Positions 54,386 to 61,327 of a stretch of DNA of 61,327 nucleotides are shown here, piece by piece. The stretch's first letter is position 1; every line of letters begins with the position of its first letter. The stretch lies in contig JAGAVE010000018.1 in the NCBI GenBank assembly GCA_017942105.1, forward strand, positions 1 through 61,327. The letters run 5' to 3'. This stretch comes from Clostridia bacterium. GTDB taxonomy: Bacteria; Bacillota; Clostridia; Oscillospirales; Acutalibacteraceae. The translations under genes and the position numbers were made by a program. The notes below the pieces were generated by a model. That model did no database searches and was not told the DNA's origin. It saw nothing but the letters and a program-made list of their open reading frames with translations.

Positions 54386-55237
54386 ATGACTGAGCATAAA
54401 AGTCTAAAAGGTAAGGTAGCGGTTATAACAGGTGGAGGCGGTGTACTCTGCTCGGGTTTTGCGAAAACACTTGCAATGCAGGGCGTTAAGGTTGCTGTTC
54501 TTGACCTGAACGAGTCTGCGGCGCAGAAGGTTGCTGATGAGATTGTTGCTGAAGGCGGAACAGCTATAGCCGTCGGTTGTAATGTACTTGAACCTGAAAG
54601 TATGAAGAATGCAAGAGATGTTGTTGCTGAAAAGCTCGGCACCTGTGATATTCTTCTTAACGGTGCAGGCGGAAATAACCCGAAAGGAACAACAACGAAG
54701 GAAACTCTCGAAAAAATTGACCTTATAGAGAAAGATGAAAATGTGAAAACATTCTTTGATTTGGATCCTCAGGGTATTTCTTTTGTTTTCAATCTTAACT
54801 TCCTCGGAACACTTATTCCGACTCAGATTTTTGCCAGAGATATGGCGTTGAAAGAGGATAGCTGCATTGTTATGGTAACATCTATGAATGCTTTCCGCCC
54901 TCTAACTAAAATTCCTGCTTACTCAGCAGCAAAGGCTGCGGTTGCAAACTTTACACAGTTTATGGCTGTTCATTTTGCTGAAATGGGAATCAGAGTAAAT
55001 GCAATTGCTCCGGGATTTTTCTCGACTCAGCAGAATAAGTCGCTTTTATGGAATGAAGACGGTACACCTACAGCAAGAACCGGAAAAATCCTTGCGGCAA
55101 CCCCGATGGGGCGTTTTGGTGAGCCTGAAGAGCTTGCGGGTGCATTGCTTTTTCTTTGCGATAAGGAGTATTCGGGTTTTGTAACAGGAACAACTATCGC
55201 GGTTGACGGTGGGTTCAACGCATATTCAGGTGTATAA
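54386..55237 (+). CDS. SDR-family D-mannonate oxidoreductase / fructuronate reductase
   Basis: 283 residues of the classical SDR fold. The NAD motif starts VAVITGGGGVLCSGFA, with LNGAGGN following. The active-site Tyr and Lys are in IPAYSAAKAAVANF, and a C-terminal FVTGTTIAVDGGFNAY closes it. Next to uxuA this fits the SDR-type fructuronate reductase used by Firmicutes instead of the long-chain UxuB. A gluconate-5-dehydrogenase-like activity cannot be ruled out from sequence alone. Confidence 0.85.
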   Translation: MTEHKSLKGKVAVITGGGGVLCSGFAKTLAMQGVKVAVLDLNESAAQKVADEIVAEGGTAIAVGCNVLEPESMKNARDVVAEKLGTCDILLNGAGGNNPKGTTTKETLEKIDLIEKDENVKTFFDLDPQGISFVFNLNFLGTLIPTQIFARDMALKEDSCIVMVTSMNAFRPLTKIPAYSAAKAAVANFTQFMAVHFAEMGIRVNAIAPGFFSTQQNKSLLWNEDGTPTARTGKILAATPMGRFGEPEELAGALLFLCDKEYSGFVTGTTIAVDGGFNAYSGV

Positions 55238-55269
55238 AGTAATCGATTGAACTGAAAAGAGGTGGCAGG

Positions 55270-56286
55270 ATGTCTGCTAAGGTCAGTATAATTATCCCGG
55301 TATACAATCTTGAAGAGTATATTGAACACTGCATAAGAAGCTTGTTGAATCAGACTTATGAAAATATTGAGATACTGTGCATTGATGACGGAAGTTCAGA
55401 TGATTCTGCCGCAGTTATTGCAAGGCTTATAGACGAAGATAAGCGTATTAAATACATCTATCAGGAAAACGGCGGTGTTTCTGCGGCAAGAAATAAAGGT
55501 CTCGAGTCTGCTGACGGTGATTATATTATGTTTGTTGACGGCGATGATTATATGCATTATCAGTCAGCAGAAATTCTTGTTGCCGGCATAGAAAAAACGC
55601 ATTGTGACATGGTTTCAGCGCACCAGATGCATACTTTTTCTCTTGAAGAAGAGATGACTGAGATAACGGACTTCAGTTGCACAGAAGCTTCTCATGAAGA
55701 CCTGTTTAAAGAAGTTAACGGTAATGTTATAGGTAAGTCATCGTGCGCAAAGCTTTTTAGAAAAGAAGCAGCACTGAAGGCTCGTTTTCCGGTGGGAATC
55801 AGCAACGGCGAGGACGCAAACTATATTATCCGTTTGCTTGTTGCTGGGATTAAAACCTGCATAACGGACCAGGTACTCTATTACTACTATACAAGAGAGA
55901 ACTCAAGTGTTACATCCGATTTTACGGAAAGTAAATTTTCAATAACACTTTCCTTTGATGATTTGTGCGAGTATCTTAAAGATTCCGATTATGAGTTTTT
56001 AAAGGCATACTGTTTGCAATATCTTTTTCAGACGATTTTTTATAACCGTACCAATTCGATAGGTACCACGGCACAGAAGTATGTGCTTAAAGAAAGTAAG
56101 CGAATAGGTGAAAAGTGGCTCAACGATTTTAAGAATAACGAAGATATTGATAATAATATCAGAAAAATGTTTGTGCTTTTCTTCAAATCTCGTCAGTTAT
56201 ATGAGCTTGCAAGAATGGTAAAAGATCCAACAATGTTTATTTTTTATGTTACACGACCATTCAAAAGATTCAAGAGAAAGGATTGA
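55270..56286 (+). CDS. Family 2 glycosyltransferase
   Basis: 338 residues with the GT-A fold: VSIIIPVYNLEEYIEHCIRSLL, IDDGSSDDS, ENGGVSAARNKGLE and the metal-binding FVDGDDYM. The C-terminal half is helical and lacks obvious membrane helices apart from a weak stretch near 318-330. Such enzymes add sugars to surface polysaccharides. Its place inside a hexuronate catabolic operon is odd; spacing (33 bases before it, 4 after) suggests co-transcription. Confidence 0.88.
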   Translation: MSAKVSIIIPVYNLEEYIEHCIRSLLNQTYENIEILCIDDGSSDDSAAVIARLIDEDKRIKYIYQENGGVSAARNKGLESADGDYIMFVDGDDYMHYQSAEILVAGIEKTHCDMVSAHQMHTFSLEEEMTEITDFSCTEASHEDLFKEVNGNVIGKSSCAKLFRKEAALKARFPVGISNGEDANYIIRLLVAGIKTCITDQVLYYYYTRENSSVTSDFTESKFSITLSFDDLCEYLKDSDYEFLKAYCLQYLFQTIFYNRTNSIGTTAQKYVLKESKRIGEKWLNDFKNNEDIDNNIRKMFVLFFKSRQLYELARMVKDPTMFIFYVTRPFKRFKRKD

Positions 56287-56290
56287 TTTA

Positions 56291-57388
56291 ATGGATTTGA
56301 AATTAAGACCGCAGAATGAGTGTGCGTTTGATATGCTCTCTCTCGGCGAGGTTATGCTCAGACTTGATCCGGGTGATTCGAGAATAAAAACCGCCAGAAG
56401 CTTCCGTGTATGGGAAGGCGGCGGAGAATATAATGTTGCCAGGGGTCTGAGAAGGTGTTTCGGACTTAAAACGGCAGTTGTAACTGCTCTTGCTGATAAT
56501 GAAATAGGCCGTCTTGTTGAAGATTTTATGCTTCAGGGCGGAGTTGATGTTTCTCTTATTAAGTGGGTAAAATATGACGGTATCGGCAGAACTGTCCGAA
56601 ACGGTCTGAACTTTACTGAAAGAGGCTTCGGCATAAGAGGTGCAGTCGGTGTTTCGGACAGAGGCAATACAGCCGCATCTCAGCTTAAAGCAGGAGATAT
56701 TGACTGGGATTATATTTTCGGAACTCTTGGCGTAAGATGGCTCCATACCGGTGGTATATTTGCTGCTCTTTCCGATACGACCGCAGAAGTAGTAATTGAA
56801 GCGGTTAAAGCTGCAAAGAAATACGGTACGATTGTTTCATACGATCTTAATTACCGTCCTTCTCTTTGGAAGGATATCGGCGGCAAAGAAAAAGCTCAGC
56901 AGGTTAATAAGGAAATTGCAAAGTATATAGATGTTATGATCGGTAATGAAGAAGATTTCACTGCTTGTCTCGGACTTGAAGTTGAAGGTAATGATGAAAA
57001 TCTTAAAGAGCTTAACCTTGACGGATATTTTAAGATGATTGAAAATGCAGTTAAGGTTTATCCGAATTTTAAGGTTATTGCAACTACACTTCGCACAGTT
57101 AAGACGGCGACGATTAATGACTGGAGTGCTATTTGTTGGGCTGACGGAAAAATATACAAAGGAATGGATCTTCCGGGACTAGAAATATATGACCGTGTTG
57201 GTGGCGGCGATAGCTTTGCTTCAGGTCTTGTTTATGGTCTTATGACAACACAAGATGCACAGACGGCTGTTAATTATGGCGTTGCTCACGGTGCTTTAGC
57301 TATGACAACACCCGGTGATACTTCAATGGCAAGCAAGACCGAGGTTGAAAGAATTGTCAGCGGTGCCGGTGCGCGAGTTCAGAGATAA
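56291..57388 (+). CDS. kdgK: 2-keto-3-deoxygluconate kinase, PfkB family
   Basis: 365 residues of the ribokinase/PfkB fold: SLGEVMLRLDPGDSRI, GGGEYNVARGLRR, VSYDLNYRPSLWKD, IGNEEDF and the catalytic VGGGDSFASGLVYG. Between mannonate dehydratase and KDPG aldolase the natural reaction is KDG plus ATP to KDPG. ATG 56291 is chosen because AGAAAGGA lies eight bases upstream; a longer frame from 56246 would run into the glycosyltransferase. Confidence 0.92.
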   Translation: MDLKLRPQNECAFDMLSLGEVMLRLDPGDSRIKTARSFRVWEGGGEYNVARGLRRCFGLKTAVVTALADNEIGRLVEDFMLQGGVDVSLIKWVKYDGIGRTVRNGLNFTERGFGIRGAVGVSDRGNTAASQLKAGDIDWDYIFGTLGVRWLHTGGIFAALSDTTAEVVIEAVKAAKKYGTIVSYDLNYRPSLWKDIGGKEKAQQVNKEIAKYIDVMIGNEEDFTACLGLEVEGNDENLKELNLDGYFKMIENAVKVYPNFKVIATTLRTVKTATINDWSAICWADGKIYKGMDLPGLEIYDRVGGGDSFASGLVYGLMTTQDAQTAVNYGVAHGALAMTTPGDTSMASKTEVERIVSGAGARVQR

Positions 57389-57400
57389 GGAGTTTTTGGA

Positions 57401-58051
57401 ATGGATAAAGAAAGAATTTTAACAAGAATTCAGGACTGCGGTATTGTTGCTGTTGTCCGTGCTGAAAGTACAGATAAAGCTGAGAGAATTGTTGACGCTT
57501 GTATGGAAGGCGGAGTTGCCGCAATCGAGCTTACATTTACAGTTCCTCACGCAGACAGAGTTATTGAGGAACTTGCTAAGAAGTATGATGAGAACGATAT
57601 AATCCTTGGAGCAGGAACGGTTATGGATGCAGCGACAGCTCGAATCGCAATGCTCAGCGGTGCTCAGTATATCGTAAGTCCTTATCTTGATATCGAAACA
57701 CTTAAATTGTGCAACCGTTACAGAGTAGCAATGATGCCGGGAATTATGACAGTTCGTGAAGGTGTTATGGCCATGGAAAACGGAGCAGATATCCTTAAGG
57801 TTTTCCCGGGAGATCTTTTCGGGCCTAAGATCATTAAGGATATCAGAGGACCTATTCCTTATGCTAAGATGATGCCGACAGGTGGCGTTGATGTTAATAA
57901 TGTCGGCGAGTGGATTAAGGCTGGTGCAGTTGCTGTCGGTGCAGGTTCATCACTTACTGCCGGCGCAAATACGGGCGATTATAAGAAAATTACTCAGACA
58001 GCTAAGCAGTTTGTTGAGAATATCAAAGCTGCAAGAGCAGAGTTAAAATAA
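57401..58051 (+). CDS. eda: KDPG/KHG aldolase
   Basis: 216 residues, a class I aldolase: AVVRAESTDKAERIVDAC, the catalytic Glu in AAIELTFTVPHA, ILGAGTVMDAATA, VSPYLD and the Schiff-base Lys in ADILKVFPGDLFGP. It splits KDPG into pyruvate and glyceraldehyde-3-phosphate, the last step of the operon. It follows kdgK by 12 bases. Confidence 0.95.
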   Translation: MDKERILTRIQDCGIVAVVRAESTDKAERIVDACMEGGVAAIELTFTVPHADRVIEELAKKYDENDIILGAGTVMDAATARIAMLSGAQYIVSPYLDIETLKLCNRYRVAMMPGIMTVREGVMAMENGADILKVFPGDLFGPKIIKDIRGPIPYAKMMPTGGVDVNNVGEWIKAGAVAVGAGSSLTAGANTGDYKKITQTAKQFVENIKAARAELK

Positions 58052-58072
58052 TATTTCAGAGGTACAGATACT

Positions 58073-59344
58073 ATGTTTGTTGACATAGCTAAAATAAAAA
58101 TTAAAGCAGGTGACGGCGGAAACGGAGCGGTTGCCTTCCATCGTGAAAAGTATGTTGCTGCGGGCGGCCCTGACGGCGGAGACGGAGGAAGAGGCGGTAA
58201 TATTGTTTTTAAAGTAAATGATAATCTCGCAACTCTTGCGGATTTTCGTTACAAGAGAAAATATAAGGCGCCTAACGGTGAACCCGGTCAGACGGGACGC
58301 AGAAACGGAAAAAGAGGAGAGGATCTCGTGATTGAAGTTCCTCGAGGAACTGTTATCCGTGAGATACACAGCGGCAAGGTTATGGCTGATATGTCTGACG
58401 ATGATGAGTTTATTGCTGCGAAGGGCGGCCGCGGAGGTTGGGGAAATTACCACTTTGCAACACCCACCCGCCAAGCGCCCCGTTTTTCAAAGCCGGGCGT
58501 TCCGGGCGAAGAGTGGGAGGTAAGCCTTGAACTTAAGCTTCTTGCTGATGTGGGACTGCTCGGATTTCCGAATGTCGGTAAATCTACTCTTATTTCCGTT
58601 GTAAGCCAGGCAAAGCCGATAATTGCTGATTACCATTTTACAACTTTAACACCTGTACTTGGTGTTGTGTCGATGGGTGAGGGAAACTCATTTGTTATGG
58701 CAGATATACCGGGTCTTATTGAAGGCGCCAGCGACGGAGTTGGTCTTGGTCATGAATTCCTTCGCCATGTTGAGCGTTGCCGTTTGCTTGTTCATATTGT
58801 TGATGCTGCAGGCAGCGAAGGCAGAGATCCCATCGAGGACTTTAACACGATTAACGCAGAGCTTATTAAGTTTAATCCTGATATGGCCGATTTGCCGCAG
58901 ATTGTTGTTGGAAACAAAATTGACCTTGCAACGGATGAACAGCTTGAAAGGCTTGAAAAATACTTTACTGAAAAGGGTTATCAGTATTTTACAATGTGCG
59001 CGCCGATTGTTGAAGGTACGCAGGAGATAATCAATGCTGTAGCTGCAAAGCTCGCAACGCTTCCTCCTATCAAAAAATATGAAAAGGAAGAAATTCCTCT
59101 TGAATTCTTTGAAAATAACAGTAATGGTAAGTTTACAATTACTGTTGAGGATGATGTTTATTCTGTTGAGGCTGAGTGGCTTCTTAAAATACTGCAGAGA
59201 ACCGATCTTGATGATTATGAATCACTTCAGTATTTCCAAAGAGTATTGCAGTCAAGCGGAATAATAGATGCACTTGAAGAAAAAGGAATACAGGAAGGCG
59301 ACACGGTTGTAATTTATGACCTTGAGTTTGATTTCGTGCCGTAA
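58073..59344 (+). CDS. obgE: Obg GTPase
   Basis: 423 residues in three parts. The glycine-rich Obg fold (about 1-158; GGPDGGDGGRGGNIVFKVND in part) is followed by the G domain, with GFPNVGKSTLI, FTTLTP, DIPGLIEGA and NKID. A C-terminal OCT domain (about 345-423) completes the Firmicutes/Actinobacteria form. It assists 50S assembly and stress signalling. The usual rpmA and rplU genes are not upstream; the hexuronate operon lies there instead with 21 bases between, so read-through is likely. Confidence 0.96.
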   Translation: MFVDIAKIKIKAGDGGNGAVAFHREKYVAAGGPDGGDGGRGGNIVFKVNDNLATLADFRYKRKYKAPNGEPGQTGRRNGKRGEDLVIEVPRGTVIREIHSGKVMADMSDDDEFIAAKGGRGGWGNYHFATPTRQAPRFSKPGVPGEEWEVSLELKLLADVGLLGFPNVGKSTLISVVSQAKPIIADYHFTTLTPVLGVVSMGEGNSFVMADIPGLIEGASDGVGLGHEFLRHVERCRLLVHIVDAAGSEGRDPIEDFNTINAELIKFNPDMADLPQIVVGNKIDLATDEQLERLEKYFTEKGYQYFTMCAPIVEGTQEIINAVAAKLATLPPIKKYEKEEIPLEFFENNSNGKFTITVEDDVYSVEAEWLLKILQRTDLDDYESLQYFQRVLQSSGIIDALEEKGIQEGDTVVIYDLEFDFVP

Positions 59345-59351
59345 TTGAAAA

Positions 59352-59744
59352 ATGGAAAGATTGTTTAAAGAGAAAGATATAAAACCGAACGAGTTGAGTC
59401 CGTTGACGCTCGCTTTTATAGGTGATACGGTTTTTGATTTGCTTGTAAGAGAGACACTTATATGCGAAGCAAACCGCCCTGCTAACGACCTCCATAATCT
59501 CGCGGTGCAGAGGGTTAAGGCATCTGCTCAGGCGGGATTTATTGAAAAGCTGGTTCCTCATCTCAGTGAAAAAGAATTGGCTGTTTATAAAAGAGGAAGA
59601 AATGCAAAATCGGGTCATTTGCCTAAAAATGCATCTCAGAGCGATTATCATATGGCGACGGGCTTTGAAGCTCTTATCGGCTATTTATATCTTTCAGATG
59701 AGATAGAAAGAATAAAAGAACTGTTTTGTATTATTGAAGCTTAA
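59352..59744 (+). CDS. mrnC: Mini-ribonuclease 3 (MrnC)
   Basis: 130 residues, an RNase III catalytic domain without a double-stranded RNA-binding domain. LAFIGDTVFDLLVRETL and YHMATGFEALIGYLYL hold the acidic metal ligands. It trims the ends of 23S rRNA precursor in Firmicutes. In most genomes it lies beside cysS; here it follows obg by seven bases, consistent with ribosome maturation. Confidence 0.93.
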   Translation: MERLFKEKDIKPNELSPLTLAFIGDTVFDLLVRETLICEANRPANDLHNLAVQRVKASAQAGFIEKLVPHLSEKELAVYKRGRNAKSGHLPKNASQSDYHMATGFEALIGYLYLSDEIERIKELFCIIEA

Positions 59745-59757
59745 CGGAGGCTTGACA

Positions 59758-60672
59758 TTGAAAAAGAGCGAAAGCATAAAATCTGTCTTTGAAAATTTCA
59801 GTATAAAAGAGTTTGCAATTGACAATGTATATTATCTTCTGGGTTGTCTTCTCTATGCCGCCGGAGTTAATGTTTTTGCGATTCCTAATAATATCGCTCA
59901 AAGCGGTATAACCGGTCTTGCGATTATTATTAACTATCTTGTACCGCAGTTGCCGGTCGGTATGACAGGACTCGTACTTAATATCCCATTGATAATTCTT
60001 GCATGGATATTCATAGGTAAGGCATTTACACTTAAAACTTTATGGACAACAGTTGTGCTGTCACTTTGCATCGACGGTGTTGCTGCCGTAATGGGTGCAG
60101 GATTTATCAGTGCTTATACAGGCGACAAGTTGCTCGCTGCTCTTTTCTGCGGAGCTATGTGCGGCGCAGGAATAGCATTGATTATTGTTCGCGGTGCAAC
60201 CTCGGGCGGTACAGATGTCCTCGGCAGATTACTTAAGAAAATCTGGCCTCATATGACTATGGGCACGATGATTCTTGTCTGCGATGCCGCTGTTGTTATA
60301 ACAGCCGCTATTGTTTTCAAGAGTGTTGACAGTGCAATGTATGCGGCGATACTTATTTTTGCAAGTTCTGAGGTTATGGATCACATTCTCTACGGTACGG
60401 GAAGCGGTAAAATGCTTTATATTTTCACCAAAAAGGGTGATGAGATAGCAAAGATGATAACTGAAGCTTGTAAAAGAGGTGCTACCATAATTGAAGGTAA
60501 GGGCGGTTACACAGGTGATACGAATGAACTTGTAATCGTTGCCGCTAGAAGTCACGAGATACCCAAAATACGAAAAAGAGTAAAAGAACTTGACCCTGAA
60601 TCGTTTGTTGTTCTTACAGAGGCCAACGAAATTCTCGGAAAAGGCTTTACGCCACCTGCGGCTGGAGATTGA
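59758..60672 (+). CDS. YitT-family membrane protein (DUF2179)
   Basis: 304 residues: five or six membrane helices (about 22-190; ending near ILIFASSEVMDHILYG), then a C-terminal cytoplasmic DUF2179 domain with MLYIFTKKGDEIAKMI and RGATIIEGKGGYTG. The family is widespread in Firmicutes and functionally unclear. Both candidate starts are TTG; 59758 is preferred, with CGGAGG eight bases upstream. Confidence 0.9.
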   Translation: MKKSESIKSVFENFSIKEFAIDNVYYLLGCLLYAAGVNVFAIPNNIAQSGITGLAIIINYLVPQLPVGMTGLVLNIPLIILAWIFIGKAFTLKTLWTTVVLSLCIDGVAAVMGAGFISAYTGDKLLAALFCGAMCGAGIALIIVRGATSGGTDVLGRLLKKIWPHMTMGTMILVCDAAVVITAAIVFKSVDSAMYAAILIFASSEVMDHILYGTGSGKMLYIFTKKGDEIAKMITEACKRGATIIEGKGGYTGDTNELVIVAARSHEIPKIRKRVKELDPESFVVLTEANEILGKGFTPPAAGD

Positions 60673-60699
60673 TTTTTGTGGGTTTTGTGAGGTGTATTT

Positions 60700-61170
60700 A
60701 TGAAGAAAATAGTTATTGCAGCTACCATAATAATCATTGTCTTGTTAGGAGTTTCTGTAAATATTTTTGGATTTTCGTTTTCGACTAAATATTATAATAC
60801 AACAATTGAAGCCTATAATAGTGACAACGATGAATATGAGGTAAACGAAGAAATAGCAATAGTTCAATTGAACAATGTAGCGGTTGCTTTGTGTAAAACT
60901 ACAGGCAAAGAATACATTATTACTCCATTTAAAGTTAAAGAAAATCAATATTTTTCTTTGTCAGATGTAGGTATATTAAGTTCTTTAGAGGAGATCGATG
61001 GAGATATCGGAGAGTCTTTTTGCAGGGTTGACGGTAAAAAAGTGTACTACAATTTGATTGAAACAGAGAATGTCGAAAGTTACAAAAAGCAATATCAGAA
61101 TATTTCTTTTAGTGAACAAATAAAAACAAATGACGGTAAAACACTGACATTAATATTATATTACAAGTAA
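60700..61170 (+). CDS. Hypothetical membrane-anchored or exported protein
   Basis: 156 residues: a basic start and one hydrophobic segment (about 4-24; IVIAATIIIIVLLGVSVNIFG) with no clear cleavage site, then a beta-rich, lysine- and glutamate-rich domain. I recognise no family. Its AT-rich codon use differs from the genes before it, which may indicate a recently acquired or fast-evolving gene. Its last codons form part of the palindromic terminator that follows. Confidence 0.65.
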   Translation: MKKIVIAATIIIIVLLGVSVNIFGFSFSTKYYNTTIEAYNSDNDEYEVNEEIAIVQLNNVAVALCKTTGKEYIITPFKVKENQYFSLSDVGILSSLEEIDGDIGESFCRVDGKKVYYNLIETENVESYKKQYQNISFSEQIKTNDGKTLTLILYYK

Positions 61171-61211
61171 AAAATCAGGCTGTTTAAAACAGCCTGATTT
61201 TTTACTTGTAA
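61161..61211 (+). terminator. Very long perfect palindromic terminator
   Basis: The 25 bases at 61161-61185 are the exact reverse complement of 61187-61211, with a single A between them. The core GGCTGTTT/AAACAGCC flanked by A and T runs reads as a terminator in both directions. The left arm includes the last codons and stop of the preceding gene. Confidence 0.85.
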
Positions 61212-61327
61212 ACCATCTCGAAAGATGTAATTATACAGCGATTTTTTCAAGCGTTGCTTGAGTTAGATACAATAAATACTTTGTTGCGTTTTATTATTAA
61301 TTGATATACTATGTAAACAGGCCGGTC
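61212..61327. other. AT-rich window end with no recognisable gene
   Basis: About 115 bases without an open frame of note. I see no complete promoter or RNA motif here; the sequence simply stops at the window edge. Confidence 0.5.

Noticed and set aside
61318..61327. The last ten bases of the window (CAGGCCGGTC) also occur in the large RNA near 8040-8049, hinting at a repeat at the contig end.
   Set aside because: A chance ten-base match in 61 kb is not improbable, and the bases before it do not match.

Overview
The window looks like the chromosome of an anaerobic, spore-forming, low-to-moderate GC member of the class Clostridia, most likely a gut Oscillospirales/Ruminococcaceae relative. The evidence is the strong AGGAGG ribosome sites, a T-box in front of valS, the spoIIA operon with spoIID and bofA, lineage-typical small families (DUF1292, DUF4364, DUF6472, BofA/YaaL), iron-sulfur redox enzymes, and carbohydrate genes of the kind found in gut fermenters. 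There is no phage, CRISPR array or complete insertion sequence. The first bases look like a tRNA-Ser cut by the edge, so the window may be a whole contig. All calls come from reading the sequence; no database search was run.

Layout. 0.1-4.4 kb: a three-gene flavin/iron-sulfur operon whose domain make-up matches an electron-bifurcating transhydrogenase of the Sporomusa (Stn) type. 4.5-7.7 kb: small membrane and hypothetical genes, a lipoprotein glycosidase-like gene, and a probable 6S RNA behind a DUF1292 gene. 7.8-8.46 kb: a roughly 640-nt non-coding transcription unit with a near-consensus promoter, a folded 5' domain, six tandem repeats carrying Shine-Dalgarno-like motifs and three-codon open frames, and a strong terminator. 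I do not recognise it and it is the most interesting item here. 8.5-14.5 kb: a BspA-type surface protein and two GH2 glycosidases. 14.6-20.9 kb: an S4-domain protein, a GDPD, a DapA-family aldolase, a TetR regulator and T-box-valS. 21-24.6 kb: folC and the spoIIAA-AB-sigF operon. 24.6-28.3 kb: an amidohydrolase and proBAC. 28.3-38.9 kb: CorA, phosphoesterases, tatD-metG, thyA-dfrA and yaaL-bofA, with a 290-bp multi-hairpin repeat element at 35.9-36.2 kb. 39-46.5 kb: a BaiN-like flavoprotein, the darA-holB-ricT housekeeping cluster, a QueG-like protein, an AEC transporter and citrate synthase. 46.6-50.1 kb: SpoIID, a mini-ferredoxin, and tRNA/rRNA methyltransferases. 50.2-58.1 kb: a hexuronate catabolic operon with two Gfo/Idh/MocA oxidoreductases, one fused to a TIM barrel. 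58.1-61.2 kb: obg-mrnC-yitT and a small exported protein.

How the genes work together. Polysaccharide side chains are trimmed by the GH2 enzymes. Hexuronates enter the fructuronate-mannonate-KDG-KDPG route encoded at 53.3-58.1 kb, giving pyruvate and glyceraldehyde-3-phosphate. The Stn-like complex would balance NADH, NADPH and ferredoxin during that fermentation. The remaining genes are housekeeping (translation, folate/dTMP, proline, ribosome assembly) and sporulation.
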